From positions 1 to 64,000 of the forward strand of contig CAUQNX010000010.1 of the NCBI GenBank assembly GCA_963519845.1: a DNA stretch of 64,000 nucleotides. Direction: 5' to 3'. Below are positions 1 through 9,555 of the stretch, one piece after another (position 1 is the first letter of the stretch; every line of letters starts with the position of its first letter). Made by a program: the position numbers and the translations under genes. The notes under the pieces were generated by a model. It was not told the DNA's origin. It saw nothing but the letters and a program-made list of their open reading frames with translations, and searched no databases. Origin of the DNA: Moellerella sp963519845 (GTDB lineage Bacteria; Pseudomonadota; Gammaproteobacteria; Enterobacterales; Enterobacteriaceae).

Positions 1-44
1 GTACATTAACTCGGTCCCATACAAAACAATTTAGGAGAAAGTCC

Positions 45-554
45 ATGGGTCTGTTTGACAAGCTGAAATCACTGGTTTCGGAAGCTAAAACCAATAGTGA
101 CAGTATTGAGATATATGCACCTTTATCGGGTGATATCGTCAATATCGAAGATGTTCCCGATGTTGTTTTTGCAGAAAAAATTGTTGGTGATGGTATTGCG
201 ATCAAGCCAGCAGGTAATAAAATTGTTGCCCCTATTGATGGTACTATCGGCAAAATTTTTGAAACTAACCATGCTTTTTCCATTGAGTCGAATGAAGGTA
301 TTGAGTTATTCGTTCACTTCGGTATTGATACTGTTGAACTCAAAGGTGAAGGTTTCAAACGTATTGCGTCGGAAGGCCAAGTCGTTAAGAAAGGTGATTT
401 GATTATTGAGTTTGATCTCTCTGTATTGGAAGACAAAGCTAAATCAGTACTTACGCCTGTTGTCATCTCAAATATGGATGAAATCAAAGAACTCGTTAAG
501 TTAGATGGACCGGTTGTTGTTGGTGAGACCGTGATCATGCGGATCAAAAAATAA
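45..554 (+). CDS. crr: PTS glucose-specific EIIA component (EIIA-Glc)
   Basis: This 169-residue protein matches enterobacterial EIIA-Glc along its whole length. It is cytoplasmic, accepts phosphate from HPr and passes it to the glucose EIICB. It also controls adenylate cyclase and causes inducer exclusion by binding sugar permeases. The phosphorylated histidine is His91 in LFVHFGID and the second active-site histidine is His76 in ETNHAFS. The start has a clear AGGAGA ribosome site. In relatives crr is the last gene of ptsHI-crr; ptsI would lie just left of the window. A strong hairpin follows the stop codon. Confidence 0.97.
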   Translation: MGLFDKLKSLVSEAKTNSDSIEIYAPLSGDIVNIEDVPDVVFAEKIVGDGIAIKPAGNKIVAPIDGTIGKIFETNHAFSIESNEGIELFVHFGIDTVELKGEGFKRIASEGQVVKKGDLIIEFDLSVLEDKAKSVLTPVVISNMDEIKELVKLDGPVVVGETVIMRIKK

Positions 555-570
555 TTTATTGATTCCGTAT

Positions 571-607
571 AAAAAGCCATCAGTTAACTCAAACTGATGG
601 CTTTTTT
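571..607. terminator. Bidirectional terminator between crr and cysM
   Basis: The arms AAAAAGCCATCAGTT and AACTGATGGCTTTTTT form a long hairpin with a short loop. There is a T run on the right and an A run on the left. It sits 17 bp after the crr stop and 47 bp after the convergent cysM stop, so it can end both transcripts. Confidence 0.9.
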
Positions 608-653
608 ATAACTATTCTTTCGGGATTGCTTACGCAAAAACTCATTTTTAATC

Positions 654-1538
654 TTAGTCGTTAAAAACCCCAGTCGAGAGATAACGGTCTCCGCGATCAC
701 AGATAATCGCCACAATAACGGCTCCCGGATTTTGCTCTGCGACACGTAGCGCACCTGAGACAGCACCGCCCGAACTAACACCACAGAAGATACCTTCTTG
801 ACGCGCCAAGGCCTTCATCATAGCTTCTGCTTCGATTTGAGTGACATCTAATATGGTATCAACCAACTGATGTTGGAAAATGCCGGGTAAATAATCAGGT
901 GACCAGCGTCGAATCCCTGGGATTTGGCTTTTCTCTGCGGGTTGTAAACCAATAATCTGTACACTGTCCGATTGTGACTTCAGATATTGACTCACCCCAG
1001 TGATAGTTCCCGTTGTCCCCATACTCGACACAAAGTGGCTGATCTTACCTGCCGTTTGCTGCCAAATTTCAGGGCCTGTCGTGGTAAAATGAGCCAGCGG
1101 ATTATCGGGATTATTAAACTGATCTAATACCTTCCCTTCGCCATTGCGCTCCATCTCTTTCGCTAAATCACGTGCCCCCTCCATTCCCACCTGAGTACTG
1201 ACCAATATCAGCTCAGCACCATAGGCACGTATTGAGGCCTGACGCTCTAAGCTCATATTTTCTGGCATCAAGAGTTTTAACTGATAGCCTTTCACCGCAG
1301 CAATCATTGCCAGAGCAATCCCTGTGTTACCGCTGGTGGCTTCGATTAATGTATCGCCTGGGCTGATTTCACCACGTAACTCAGCTTGGTTAATCATAAA
1401 GAGTGCTGCTCTGTCTTTAACTGAGCCCGCAGGATTATTACCCTCTAATTTCACCCACACTTCAGCGTCAAGCCCCTGTGTTAAGCGTTGTAATTTCACT
1501 AGCGGTGTATTACCAATAAATTGCGCCAAACTTACCAC
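654..1538 (-). CDS. cysM: Cysteine synthase B (O-acetylserine sulfhydrylase B)
   Basis: A PLP-dependent enzyme of the cysteine synthase family that makes cysteine from O-acetylserine and sulfide; the B isozyme can also use thiosulfate. Visible motifs are the lysine segment NPAGSVKDRAA (about residues 35-45), the substrate loop EATSGNTG (about 66-73) and the glycine-rich phosphate loop SSMGTTGT. At 294 residues it is slightly shorter than the E. coli enzyme. In E. coli cysM closes the cysPUWA-M operon. Here 463 bp of AT-rich DNA separate it from cysA, so it probably has its own promoter. No pdxK lies between it and crr. Confidence 0.95.
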   Translation of the reverse strand: MVSLAQFIGNTPLVKLQRLTQGLDAEVWVKLEGNNPAGSVKDRAALFMINQAELRGEISPGDTLIEATSGNTGIALAMIAAVKGYQLKLLMPENMSLERQASIRAYGAELILVSTQVGMEGARDLAKEMERNGEGKVLDQFNNPDNPLAHFTTTGPEIWQQTAGKISHFVSSMGTTGTITGVSQYLKSQSDSVQIIGLQPAEKSQIPGIRRWSPDYLPGIFQHQLVDTILDVTQIEAEAMMKALARQEGIFCGVSSGGAVSGALRVAEQNPGAVIVAIICDRGDRYLSTGVFND

Positions 1539-2001
1539 AGTCAGATCCTTATAATATTTTTAGATAACTCAGACTAAACATTTATAAGATACTATCTTAA
1601 TAAATAACAATGCGCACTATGATAAATAGCCATTATGAAAAAAAATCATTAACGGGAGGGACATTGATATCTTGAAGGAGAATAATAAGTAATCATTCTT
1701 AATAAGATTGAATTGGAATATAAAAAATAAAGAGCTTTACTATTTACAGAGAATAGAGCCAATTAATTTAAAATATCAATCAATTGATTTTAAACAAGTA
1801 TTATAGCCATTTAATTTGTTTTATTATCCATTGTAAATTTAATCAATAGGGATTAATAAATAGAAATAATTTAGGTTAATATAAAACATAAATTATTCTA
1901 AAGTCACCAGCTATATATTTAAAATAAAACAGATTATTTATTCAATAGAATTGATCATTACAACTCATTCCAAAAAATATAATAGCTCTAGTTTAATATT
2001 A
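1539..2001. other. AT-rich non-coding gap between cysM and cysA
   Basis: This 463 bp stretch is strongly AT-rich, with many in-frame stops in all frames and no ORF, tRNA or convincing terminator. It breaks the usual cysA-cysM contiguity and presumably carries the cysM promoter, which I could not place. It may be decayed coding DNA, but nothing in it is recognisable. Confidence 0.6.
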
Positions 2002-3090
2002 TTAGCCCGTTTGTGCCAATTGAGGTGTAATAACTTCAGTCTCACCTTGATATATTTGCTGTTTTTTAGCCCCAAGGAAATAGTCTTGACCACGTGATGG
2101 AATAGCAATATCTGATTGCCAGACCACAGATATAATATCCGCACTCCAGCCTAAAGGTTGTAAAGTCAGCTGCCAAAAATGCCCTCTCGGCCCAACCTCA
2201 ATCACTTTCACGGGTAACTGATGCAATGCATCGCGCTGACGCGCCAAACTGATATCCCACGGACGTATAAACAGATCCACATCGCCCTGCTGCACCGCCG
2301 TATGCCCAAGGGGGAAACTATGGCCTCCAATCAGCAACTGAGAACTCTTAATCGATCCTTTTAAGTGATTTATTTGCCCCATAAATTCAAGTACAAAACG
2401 ACTCTCTGGTGCATGCCAAATCGCTTCTGGCGTGCCAACCTGCTCAATCTGCCCCTGACTCATCACCACAATGGTATCAGCCACTTCCATCGCTTCTTCT
2501 TGATCATGGGTAACAAATACGCTGGTAAATTTAAGTTCGCTATGTAACTGCCGTAACCAGCGACGCAGTTCCATACGAACTTGTGCATCAAGTGCCCCAA
2601 AAGGCTCATCTAATAATAAAATTTGCGGCTCTACTGCTAAGGCTCTGGCTAGGGCAACGCGCTGTTTTTGTCCACCGGATAGTTGGGCGGGAAAACGATC
2701 GGCTAAATGGGCTAGCTGAACCATTTCAAGTAATTTCATTACCTTTTGATGAATAACGGCCGATGTCGGGCGTTCTCGCCGCGGCAATACAGTTAGACCA
2801 AAAGCAACATTATCAAAAACACTCATATGGCGAAACAGGGCATAATGTTGAAACACAAATCCGACCTTACGATCTTTGGCGTGAGTGCGCGTAACGTCTC
2901 GGCCATGAAATTTGAGTTCACCTTGGCTCTGTTGCTCTAATCCCGCAATTATTCTCAATAGCGTGGTTTTACCTGAGCCTGAGGGACCAAGTAGTGCAAC
3001 CATCTCACCGGAAGGGATATCCAAAGAAATATCACGCAATACGGCGGTACGACCAAAATATTTGCCGATTTTTTCAATTTGAATACTCAT
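2002..3090 (-). CDS. cysA: Sulfate/thiosulfate ABC transporter ATP-binding protein
   Basis: This is the ATPase of the sulfate/thiosulfate importer. The Walker A motif GPSGSGKT is at residues 35-42, the ABC signature LSGGQKQR near 135-142, Walker B is LLLDEPFGALD, and the switch histidine is in VFVTHDQEEA. A C-terminal regulatory extension after about residue 235 is typical of CysA. The length of 362 residues is normal. Its ATG overlaps the cysW stop by four bases, showing translational coupling within the operon. Expression should depend on CysB and sulfur limitation, as in relatives. Confidence 0.96.
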   Translation of the reverse strand: MSIQIEKIGKYFGRTAVLRDISLDIPSGEMVALLGPSGSGKTTLLRIIAGLEQQSQGELKFHGRDVTRTHAKDRKVGFVFQHYALFRHMSVFDNVAFGLTVLPRRERPTSAVIHQKVMKLLEMVQLAHLADRFPAQLSGGQKQRVALARALAVEPQILLLDEPFGALDAQVRMELRRWLRQLHSELKFTSVFVTHDQEEAMEVADTIVVMSQGQIEQVGTPEAIWHAPESRFVLEFMGQINHLKGSIKSSQLLIGGHSFPLGHTAVQQGDVDLFIRPWDISLARQRDALHQLPVKVIEVGPRGHFWQLTLQPLGWSADIISVVWQSDIAIPSRGQDYFLGAKKQQIYQGETEVITPQLAQTG

Positions 3091-3953
3091 ATGATTGAAC
3101 TCCTTCCATCAGATTGTTGATGGCTAAGACGCCATTGAATGGCACTTTTAATTAATAAGGTGATAATCGCCATCAAAGCTAACATGGCCGCAGCGGTAAA
3201 AGCCCCGACCGTATTATAATCTTGGTGCAATAACTCAACCTGTAGCGGTAATGTGTAGGTTTCGCCACGGATCGCACCAGATACCACTGAAACCGCACCA
3301 AATTCACCAATCGCCCGAGCATTAGTCAAAATCACCCCATAAAGTAGCGCCCAGCGAATATTAGGTAATGTAACACGCCAAAACATTTTAAATCCTGATG
3401 CCCCTAATAAAACAGCGGCCTCATCTTCTTGGCTCCCTTGACTCAGCATCAGAGGAACCAGCTCGCGAACCACAAATGGACAGGTGACAAAAATAGTCAC
3501 TAATGCCATGCCGGGCCATGAGAACATCAATTGAATATCAAAACCTTCTAACCACTGCCCAAACCAACTATTCGAGCCGTAAAATAACAGATATAACAGA
3601 CCTGCAACCACAGGCGAGACAGCAAAAGGGATATCAATTAAGGTCAAAAGTAACTGACGCCCAGGGAATTTAAAGCGCGTCACTAACCATGCCATCATCA
3701 CGCCAAATACCAGATTGACAGGGACGGTAATCAAGGCAATTAATAGCGTCAATCCAATCGCATGTAACATGTCAGGATCGGCAAGATTCATAACGACAGC
3801 TTCTATCCCTTTAGAAAAAGCCGTCATAAAAATCCACACCATGGGAATGACTAACAACAAAACGGAAAATAAAACACCAGTACCAATTAGCAACCACTTT
3901 GCTAGGTTAATGGGTGACCGCTGCCGCTGAGGGAGTGCTTTAATTTCTGACAT
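3087..3953 (-). CDS. cysW: Sulfate/thiosulfate ABC transporter permease CysW
   Basis: An inner-membrane permease of 288 residues with about six hydrophobic segments. The EAA-type loop that docks on CysA reads EDEAAVLLGASGFKMFWRVT. It pairs with CysT to form the transport channel for sulfate and thiosulfate delivered by CysP. The gene ends inside the cysA start, and its own start touches the cysT stop, so cysP, cysT, cysW and cysA form one tightly packed unit. Confidence 0.95.
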   Translation of the reverse strand: MSEIKALPQRQRSPINLAKWLLIGTGVLFSVLLLVIPMVWIFMTAFSKGIEAVVMNLADPDMLHAIGLTLLIALITVPVNLVFGVMMAWLVTRFKFPGRQLLLTLIDIPFAVSPVVAGLLYLLFYGSNSWFGQWLEGFDIQLMFSWPGMALVTIFVTCPFVVRELVPLMLSQGSQEDEAAVLLGASGFKMFWRVTLPNIRWALLYGVILTNARAIGEFGAVSVVSGAIRGETYTLPLQVELLHQDYNTVGAFTAAAMLALMAIITLLIKSAIQWRLSHQQSDGRSSII

Positions 3954-4783
3954 TACTGACCCCCTAAGCGTTTTCCGAAACGGCTTTGTACCAGATTAAC
4001 GATAAACAACATAAGCAAGGATACGGCTAAAATCACCGAGGCAATCGCACTGGCCGCTGCAAATTCAAATTGCTGTAATTGGCTGAAAATCATCAATGAA
4101 ACCACTTCTGTTTGCCAAGCCAGATTTCCCGCAATAAAGATCACCGCCCCAAACTCGCCTAAACTACGGGTAAAGGAGAGTACGGTTCCCGCCAGTAGTG
4201 CTGGTGATAATTCAGGTAAAATAACCCGACGAAAGGTCTGCCAGCGCGTTGCACCCAATGTCTGTGCCGCCTCTTCATATTCAGGACCTAACTCTTCCAA
4301 CACTGGCTGAACCGTCCTTACCACAAAAGGAATACTGGTAAAGGCCATAGCCACAGCAATTCCCAACCATGTATTGACGACTTTAATATCAAATTGAATT
4401 AAAAATTGTCCATACCAGCCCGATGCGGCAAACAGAGTTGCTAATGTTAAACCAGCAACAGCGGTGGGTAATGCAAAGGGTAGATCAACTAATCCATCGA
4501 GTAATGTACGTCCGGGAAAACGATAACGCGTCAAGATCCACGCTAGTAGCATGCCAAAAACAGCATTGAATAAGCTCGCAACAAAAGCAGCTAACAATGT
4601 CACTTTATAGGCCGCAACTACCTGCGGATAAGTGATCACTTCCCAATATTGCTGCCATGTCATATCAGAAAGCTGCACAATCAATGCGCTTAATGGCAGT
4701 AGCAATATCAAACAGGTATATAGCAGACTACAACCTAATGTCAGCCCAAAACCTGGCAGGAAGCGCTTCCCAGACGAAAACAT
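3953..4783 (-). CDS. cysT: Sulfate/thiosulfate ABC transporter permease CysT (CysU)
   Basis: The second channel subunit, 276 residues with about six membrane segments. The coupling loop EYEEAAQTLGATRWQTFRR contacts CysA. It forms a heterodimer with CysW. The start codon overlaps the cysP stop in the sequence TAATG, a classic sign of translational coupling. CysU is the synonym used in E. coli. Confidence 0.95.
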   Translation of the reverse strand: MFSSGKRFLPGFGLTLGCSLLYTCLILLLPLSALIVQLSDMTWQQYWEVITYPQVVAAYKVTLLAAFVASLFNAVFGMLLAWILTRYRFPGRTLLDGLVDLPFALPTAVAGLTLATLFAASGWYGQFLIQFDIKVVNTWLGIAVAMAFTSIPFVVRTVQPVLEELGPEYEEAAQTLGATRWQTFRRVILPELSPALLAGTVLSFTRSLGEFGAVIFIAGNLAWQTEVVSLMIFSQLQQFEFAAASAIASVILAVSLLMLFIVNLVQSRFGKRLGGQ

Positions 4784-5805
4784 TAGTTGCGCCCTTCAGC
4801 CACAAGCTGATCAAAAGATCCGCCTGTCGCAAAATGATTTTTGGTAACCTGATCCCAATCGCCAAATTGCGACTCTAACGTAAAGAGTTTAGTTGGTGGA
4901 AATCTGGTTTTATTGGCGTCCATGATGTTTTTATCATTCACTCGATAATTAAAGCTGGCGATAATTTCCTGTGCTTGAGGACTGTATAAATAGTTTAAAT
5001 AGGCTTTAGCCAGATCCTCTGTACCATTTCTAGCCACATTCTTATCGACCCAAGTCACTGGGAACTCAGCCAAAATATCCACAGGAGGCACAATAACCAT
5101 ATAATCATCAGAGACATACTGCTGACGAATATTATTGACCTCGGATTCGAAGCTGATCAAGACATCACCTAAATTACGCTCAATAAAAGTCGTAGTCGCA
5201 CCACGACCCCCCGTATCAAAAACCTCAACATTCTTCAATAATTGTTTCATCTGTTGGCGAGTTTTAGCCTGATCACCATCATTTTGCTGCTGGAAAGCCC
5301 CCCAAGCAGCTAAATAGGTATAACGACCATTACCCGAGGTTTTGGGATTAGGAAAAACCAATTTGACATCTTCACGGGCTAAATCATTCCAACTTTTAAT
5401 GCCTTTAGGATTATCTTTGCGTACTAAAAATGCCATCGTCGAATAGTAAGGTGAGCTATTATTCGGTAAGCGCTTTTGCCAATCGGCGGGTATCAACTTG
5501 CCGCGATCGGCTAGAATTTGTACATCAGTAACTTGGTTATAGGTCACTACATCGGCTCTTAAACCTTGCAGAATGGCCAATGCCTGTTTTGATGAGCCTG
5601 CATGGGACTGCTTTATCGTCAATTTGTCATTTGGATTTTTTTCATTCCACTGCTTTTCAAATCCCGGATTCAATTCAACAAATAGCTCTCTAGCGATATC
5701 ATATGAGCTGTTAAGTAGTTCGGCAGCTGTCACCTGAGTCGCGCCTACCAGTGAGAATGTTGCTAAGCTTGCTAACAGCGTTTTCTTTATTATCTTGGTC
5801 TTCAT
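4783..5805 (-). CDS. cysP: Thiosulfate/sulfate-binding periplasmic protein CysP
   Basis: The periplasmic solute-binding protein of the importer, 340 residues. A signal peptide with a Lys-rich start and hydrophobic core runs to about residue 27 (TQVTAA then ELLNSSYD). The conserved ligand-binding blocks SHAGSSKQALAIL, PNPKTSGNGRYTYL and TGGRGATTTF are intact. It resembles CysP more than its paralogue Sbp. It is the first gene of cysPTWA, so the operon promoter should lie in the 330 bp upstream. Confidence 0.95.
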   Translation of the reverse strand: MKTKIIKKTLLASLATFSLVGATQVTAAELLNSSYDIARELFVELNPGFEKQWNEKNPNDKLTIKQSHAGSSKQALAILQGLRADVVTYNQVTDVQILADRGKLIPADWQKRLPNNSSPYYSTMAFLVRKDNPKGIKSWNDLAREDVKLVFPNPKTSGNGRYTYLAAWGAFQQQNDGDQAKTRQQMKQLLKNVEVFDTGGRGATTTFIERNLGDVLISFESEVNNIRQQYVSDDYMVIVPPVDILAEFPVTWVDKNVARNGTEDLAKAYLNYLYSPQAQEIIASFNYRVNDKNIMDANKTRFPPTKLFTLESQFGDWDQVTKNHFATGGSFDQLVAEGRN

Positions 5806-6135
5806 TCAGCACCTACTTAATATTTAATTTTCTATAACCATAGGGTTACTTTATCCATTTTATTTATAACTGTGTAGATATCTATGATGTTTTGATATAA
5901 CGAATTGTTATTAGGAAGATGGAAAAGCAATAAGCGCTATAGATTGGTTAAATTTCATATAATTATAAAACTGAACTAATTTCATGCATGACAGGATTTT
6001 GGCAATCTAAGGGGAATAAAAACACTAAATAAGCTATTTTTGCTAAATAAAAGGAAAATCAAGAGTGAAAAATAATGAACGTTAGGGCGAGATAACTAAG
6101 TTGCCGCATCTCTACGGCATCTTAATCAAGCAAAT
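5806..6135. promoter_or_regulatory. Upstream region of cysPTWA (promoter not pinned)
   Basis: This 330 bp AT-rich stretch lies between cysP and yfeX, both on the minus strand. In enterobacteria this region carries the CysB-activated cysP promoter. I could not assign -35/-10 elements or a CysB box with confidence, because CysB sites are degenerate. A short GC-rich inverted repeat (GCCGT...CGGC) just after the yfeX stop may act as a weak terminator. No ORF is present. Confidence 0.5.
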
Positions 6136-7032
6136 TTATAGCGCGAGCAAGGTATCAAGAGAAGGTGCAAAATAGTAGCTACCTGTCACAGGTTTACTCA
6201 TACGTAACAGAGCATCATGTTTGCCATCTAATTCACCAAACATACTTAATAGCTGCCGTTCAATATTATATAAGCGACCACAGTAGGCGATGAAAAATAG
6301 GCCATGCGGACCACTTGCCGTGCCATAAGGCAGACTATGGCGCATGATAGATAACTCGCCCTCACCTTCATCTATCGCCACGCGAGAGACGTGAGAAGTG
6401 GGTCCTCGCACCTCTTCATCCAGCTCGACACTATCTTTTTTGGTACGGCCAATCATTTTTTCTTGCTCTTGCTCAGAAAAACGCGCCCACTTATCTAAGT
6501 TATGCTCATAGCGTTGAACTAAGATATAGCTGCCACCCATATCAATCCCTTCAGGGATCAAAGTGACCTCTTCTATCTCTTCACCTTGTGGATTTTCAGT
6601 TCCATCAATAAAACCACTCAGATCACGCTCTTCAACCCAACGAAAGCCATGAACTTCTTCTTCAACTTTAATGCAACTACCAAAAGCTTTTAACGCGGCT
6701 TGAGCTAAAGAGAAGTTAATATCATGACGTTGTGATTGAATATGAATTAGCAGGTCACGCTGTGTCGCAGGGGCTAACCCTTTACCTAATGGGCGAAAAG
6801 GCTTAAGTTCGGGGGCACTCTCGGCGCTTGATAACTGTTTCCACAGATCAGAACCAAATGCAACAACAGCACCCAGACGATCTGCAGAATATTGAAGTTG
6901 TAGCGCCTGTAATGAGTCAATAAAGCGCTGACAGCCGACTTTAAGCTCATCTAAAGAGCCCTGCATCTTTGCTTCAATAAAAATACCAAAACGGCTATGA
7001 TCGGCTAAGATACCGCTCTGTGAATGACTCAT
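6136..7032 (-). CDS. yfeX: Dyp-type heme peroxidase YfeX
   Basis: A 298-residue dye-decolorizing peroxidase of the YfeX group, cytoplasmic with no signal peptide. The family signature is present as LSGFIDGTENP, which holds the catalytic Asp. The proximal heme histidine is in PTSHVSR and the distal Arg in MRHSLPYGT. E. coli YfeX is 299 residues and aligns throughout. A proposed iron-release (deferrochelatase) role is disputed; peroxidase activity on porphyrinogens is better supported. Confidence 0.93.
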   Translation of the reverse strand: MSHSQSGILADHSRFGIFIEAKMQGSLDELKVGCQRFIDSLQALQLQYSADRLGAVVAFGSDLWKQLSSAESAPELKPFRPLGKGLAPATQRDLLIHIQSQRHDINFSLAQAALKAFGSCIKVEEEVHGFRWVEERDLSGFIDGTENPQGEEIEEVTLIPEGIDMGGSYILVQRYEHNLDKWARFSEQEQEKMIGRTKKDSVELDEEVRGPTSHVSRVAIDEGEGELSIMRHSLPYGTASGPHGLFFIAYCGRLYNIERQLLSMFGELDGKHDALLRMSKPVTGSYYFAPSLDTLLAL

Positions 7033-7208
7033 ATGACAATCCTCGTAAAATAAAAGAGCTATCTAATTAATATTGCTTATATTATCCGATTTTAATCAAT
7101 AACTGCCTTGTTTTAAAACAAAAATAGCATTAATCAATGAGATAATATTGGCAATTTTTTGTGATAACCCTTCAAAAAAATCGAGTTGTCATCAATCTTA
7201 ATGACTTA

Positions 7209-7832
7209 TTATTTACGCCAAATAATCTGGCTAACTTTCCAATCTTTTAGCACATCGTCTGAAGGCATTAACTCTTCAGGACCTTGCCATTTGCCACTAA
7301 ATCGGTAGGTAATTTGTCGACTTTGCGGTGCGGCGCAATCAACCACTTTTGTTTCATCAACTTCGGCTATGTGACAAGCGCCAAAAGCCCGTTGATAAAT
7401 AGATGAGAATTCATCGCCGATCTTTGTACCCCACTCCGTTTTCAAGCTGTCATCATTAACAATAATCTTGGTAACTGTGCCATTAGTTGGGCCACTAATT
7501 TCAAGTTTAACTTGAGTATCATCCATCGCTTGAAAAACAGTTATAATCTCACCCTGTTCAGTTTGCATACCTGAACGTAGGCGATAGTTCTTATCGAGTT
7601 GCTCATCAATGACATTTTGTACCATCGGCGATGATTGAGTGATATTGCCGACCCCACTTGAGGAAATTTTCAGACTGCTACCAAACCAATTAAAAGGTGA
7701 TAAGCTCGACCAAAAACTGCCAGAACTCGATTCTGTATCTGATCCTATTCCCATTGTCGCGCAGCCAGACAGCATTATTGTGCTGCTCGCAAGTAGCAAA
7801 CCTATGATCGTTTTCGTGCTTGGCTTTTGCAT
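7209..7832 (-). CDS. yfeY: Outer-membrane lipoprotein of the YfeY type
   Basis: The N-terminus is a lipoprotein signal ending in the lipobox LSGCATM (Cys24), with no Asp at +2, so outer-membrane sorting is expected. The core matches YfeY, including SLSPFNWFG near residues 43-51 and the C-terminal block LMPSDDVLKDWKVSQIIWR. In E. coli this family belongs to the sigma-E envelope stress regulon. A degenerate sigma-E-like promoter can be imagined upstream but is not convincing. Molecular function is unknown. Confidence 0.85.
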   Translation of the reverse strand: MQKPSTKTIIGLLLASSTIMLSGCATMGIGSDTESSSGSFWSSLSPFNWFGSSLKISSSGVGNITQSSPMVQNVIDEQLDKNYRLRSGMQTEQGEIITVFQAMDDTQVKLEISGPTNGTVTKIIVNDDSLKTEWGTKIGDEFSSIYQRAFGACHIAEVDETKVVDCAAPQSRQITYRFSGKWQGPEELMPSDDVLKDWKVSQIIWRK

Positions 7833-7992
7833 AACATCCTCTATCGTTTGCTATTTCGCATCAATGATAAGTGTGACAATTAAAATATGAATACATTCAC
7901 TATCATCTGATGTTTTATGCAGAATAAACTGATCAGAGACAGACATATCGAAAACTAGACTTAATAGATTAAAAAGATAAATAGGCGCTATA

Positions 7993-8424
7993 TTAAAATA
8001 CTTGCCCATCATTAAGGCGTTTACGGTAGAAAATTCGAGAAGGTTGCTCTTCTTCATACTCCATTTTTTCAAACATACAGATAGCCGCGTCGTAATCTTC
8101 ATTGACCCATAGTTCGATCACCGGACAGCCGCGACCTAGCAATTTTTTTTCTAGTCGACTAATTAATGCGTTAGCAATCCCTCGTCCTCTGAATTCAGGA
8201 TGAACGGCTAAATAGTAAGCGGTTCCCTTGACGCCATCATAGCCCCCCATCACAGTACCCACAACCTCAGCCGCCACTTCAGCAACGAGAAAAAGATCGG
8301 CTCCACACTGTAATTTGCGCTCGATGACTAATTCGGGATCATAAATAAACTCACTTAAATTACAACGCTCCCATAGCATCAAAACATCTTCAAAATCAGC
8401 TTGCCGAAAAATACGTATTTCCAT
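7993..8424 (-). CDS. ypeA: GNAT family acetyltransferase YpeA
   Basis: A single-domain GNAT N-acetyltransferase of 143 residues. The acetyl-CoA-binding motif is VHPEFRGRGIANALISRLE, which contains the R/Q-x-x-G-x-G/A signature. The N-terminus MEIRIFRQADFEDV matches YpeA. The substrate is unknown; a small molecule or protein amine is possible. In E. coli ypeA is followed by amiA and hemF. Here amiA is absent and hemF follows directly on the opposite strand. Confidence 0.88.
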   Translation of the reverse strand: MEIRIFRQADFEDVLMLWERCNLSEFIYDPELVIERKLQCGADLFLVAEVAAEVVGTVMGGYDGVKGTAYYLAVHPEFRGRGIANALISRLEKKLLGRGCPVIELWVNEDYDAAICMFEKMEYEEEQPSRIFYRKRLNDGQVF

Positions 8425-8560
8425 GTTAATTGCCTGTTTATTCTAATATCTGTTCCATTATCTCTGCTTTTTTTTAACGATCAACATTAAAAATGAGTTT
8501 CAGGGTTAAAAAGGATATACTTCAAGCCTGTTTCTTATTATTAATCATAAAGTCATCGCC

Positions 8561-9472
8561 ATGAATACTCCTGATATCTCTCGTATTAAACTCTTTTTCC
8601 TCGACCTACAAGAGCGTATTTGTCAAAAAATAGCTCAACTTGATGGTGAGGCCTCTTTTGTAGAGCAAGTATGGACGCGAGCTGAAGGAGGTGGGGGTCG
8701 TAGCCGAGTTTTAAAACAAGGTGCGATTTTTGAACAAGCTGGCATCAATTTTTCCCATGTCAGTGGCGCTCAGTTACCCGCTTCAGCTACCGCTCATCGA
8801 CCCGAGTTAGCTGGGCGTAGCTATCAAGCAATGGGCGTATCTTTGGTTATTCATCCATTAAATCCCTATATTCCAACGACTCATGCCAATGTGCGCTTTT
8901 TTGTCGCTGAGAAAGAAGGAGAAACCCCAGTTTGGTGGTTTGGCGGTGGATTTGATTTAACGCCCTTTTATGGTTTTGATGAGGATGTTATTCATTGGCA
9001 CAGAGTTGCACAGCAAACTTGTGCACCTTATGGCGCTCAAGTTTATTCCCAATATAAACATTGGTGCGATGAATATTTCTTCCTGAAACATCGTAATGAG
9101 CCGAGAGGTGTCGGCGGCTTATTCTTTGATGACCTCAATCAGCCTGACTTTGCCACTAGCTTTCAATTTACTCAAGATGTTGGCAATGCCTTCCTCGACG
9201 CTTATACACCTATCGTTGAAAGACGTCGCCATCTCCCTTGGGGTGAGCGTGAAAGAGAATTTCAACTCTATCGTCGTGGCCGCTATGTTGAGTTTAATCT
9301 AGTTTGGGATCGAGGGACGCTCTTTGGCTTACAAAGCGGCGGTAGAACTGAGTCGATATTGATGTCGATGCCGCCATTAGTTCGCTGGGAATATGATTAT
9401 TCTCCCGAAGCGGGTTCAGAAGAAGAGCGTCTTTATACTCACTTTTTAGTGGCGCAAAAAGATTGGGTTTAA
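8561..9472 (+). CDS. hemF: Oxygen-dependent coproporphyrinogen III oxidase
   Basis: This enzyme catalyses the aerobic oxidative decarboxylation of coproporphyrinogen III to protoporphyrinogen IX in heme synthesis. The 303-residue protein carries the family signatures WWFGGGFDLTPFYGF (around residues 126-140) and FFDDLNQPDF. The conserved YVEFNLVWDRGT block near the C-terminus holds residues of the dimer and active-site region. Length is close to the E. coli 299. It stands alone here; the usual upstream amidase gene amiA is not present. Confidence 0.97.
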   Translation: MNTPDISRIKLFFLDLQERICQKIAQLDGEASFVEQVWTRAEGGGGRSRVLKQGAIFEQAGINFSHVSGAQLPASATAHRPELAGRSYQAMGVSLVIHPLNPYIPTTHANVRFFVAEKEGETPVWWFGGGFDLTPFYGFDEDVIHWHRVAQQTCAPYGAQVYSQYKHWCDEYFFLKHRNEPRGVGGLFFDDLNQPDFATSFQFTQDVGNAFLDAYTPIVERRRHLPWGEREREFQLYRRGRYVEFNLVWDRGTLFGLQSGGRTESILMSMPPLVRWEYDYSPEAGSEEERLYTHFLVAQKDWV

Positions 9473-9512
9473 GCTTAATCATCAAAATAATAAAATAATG
9501 ACTATTATTAAA

Positions 9513-9555
9513 AACGATCAAACAGCAGCATTAATTTCACTTGCTTTTGATCGTT
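9513..9555. repeat. Perfect 10-bp inverted repeat downstream of hemF
   Basis: The arms AACGATCAAA and TTTGATCGTT are perfectly complementary around a 23-base spacer. The minus-strand reading is followed by a short T run, the plus-strand reading is not. It could help end hemF transcription, but it is not a textbook terminator. Confidence 0.5.

Noticed and set aside
1..44. Tail end of ptsI
   Set aside because: The position fits ptsHI-crr, but the 44 bases are too few to identify a coding end.
7833..7900. Possible sigma-E promoter upstream of yfeY
   Set aside because: An ACTT...CAAA pair with about 17-base spacing can be found, but the GGAACTT -35 is poor and the match is not better than chance.
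7851..8102. An 83-codon minus-strand frame overlapping the end of ypeA
   Set aside because: It overlaps ypeA in another frame and has no homology or ribosome site; treated as a shadow.
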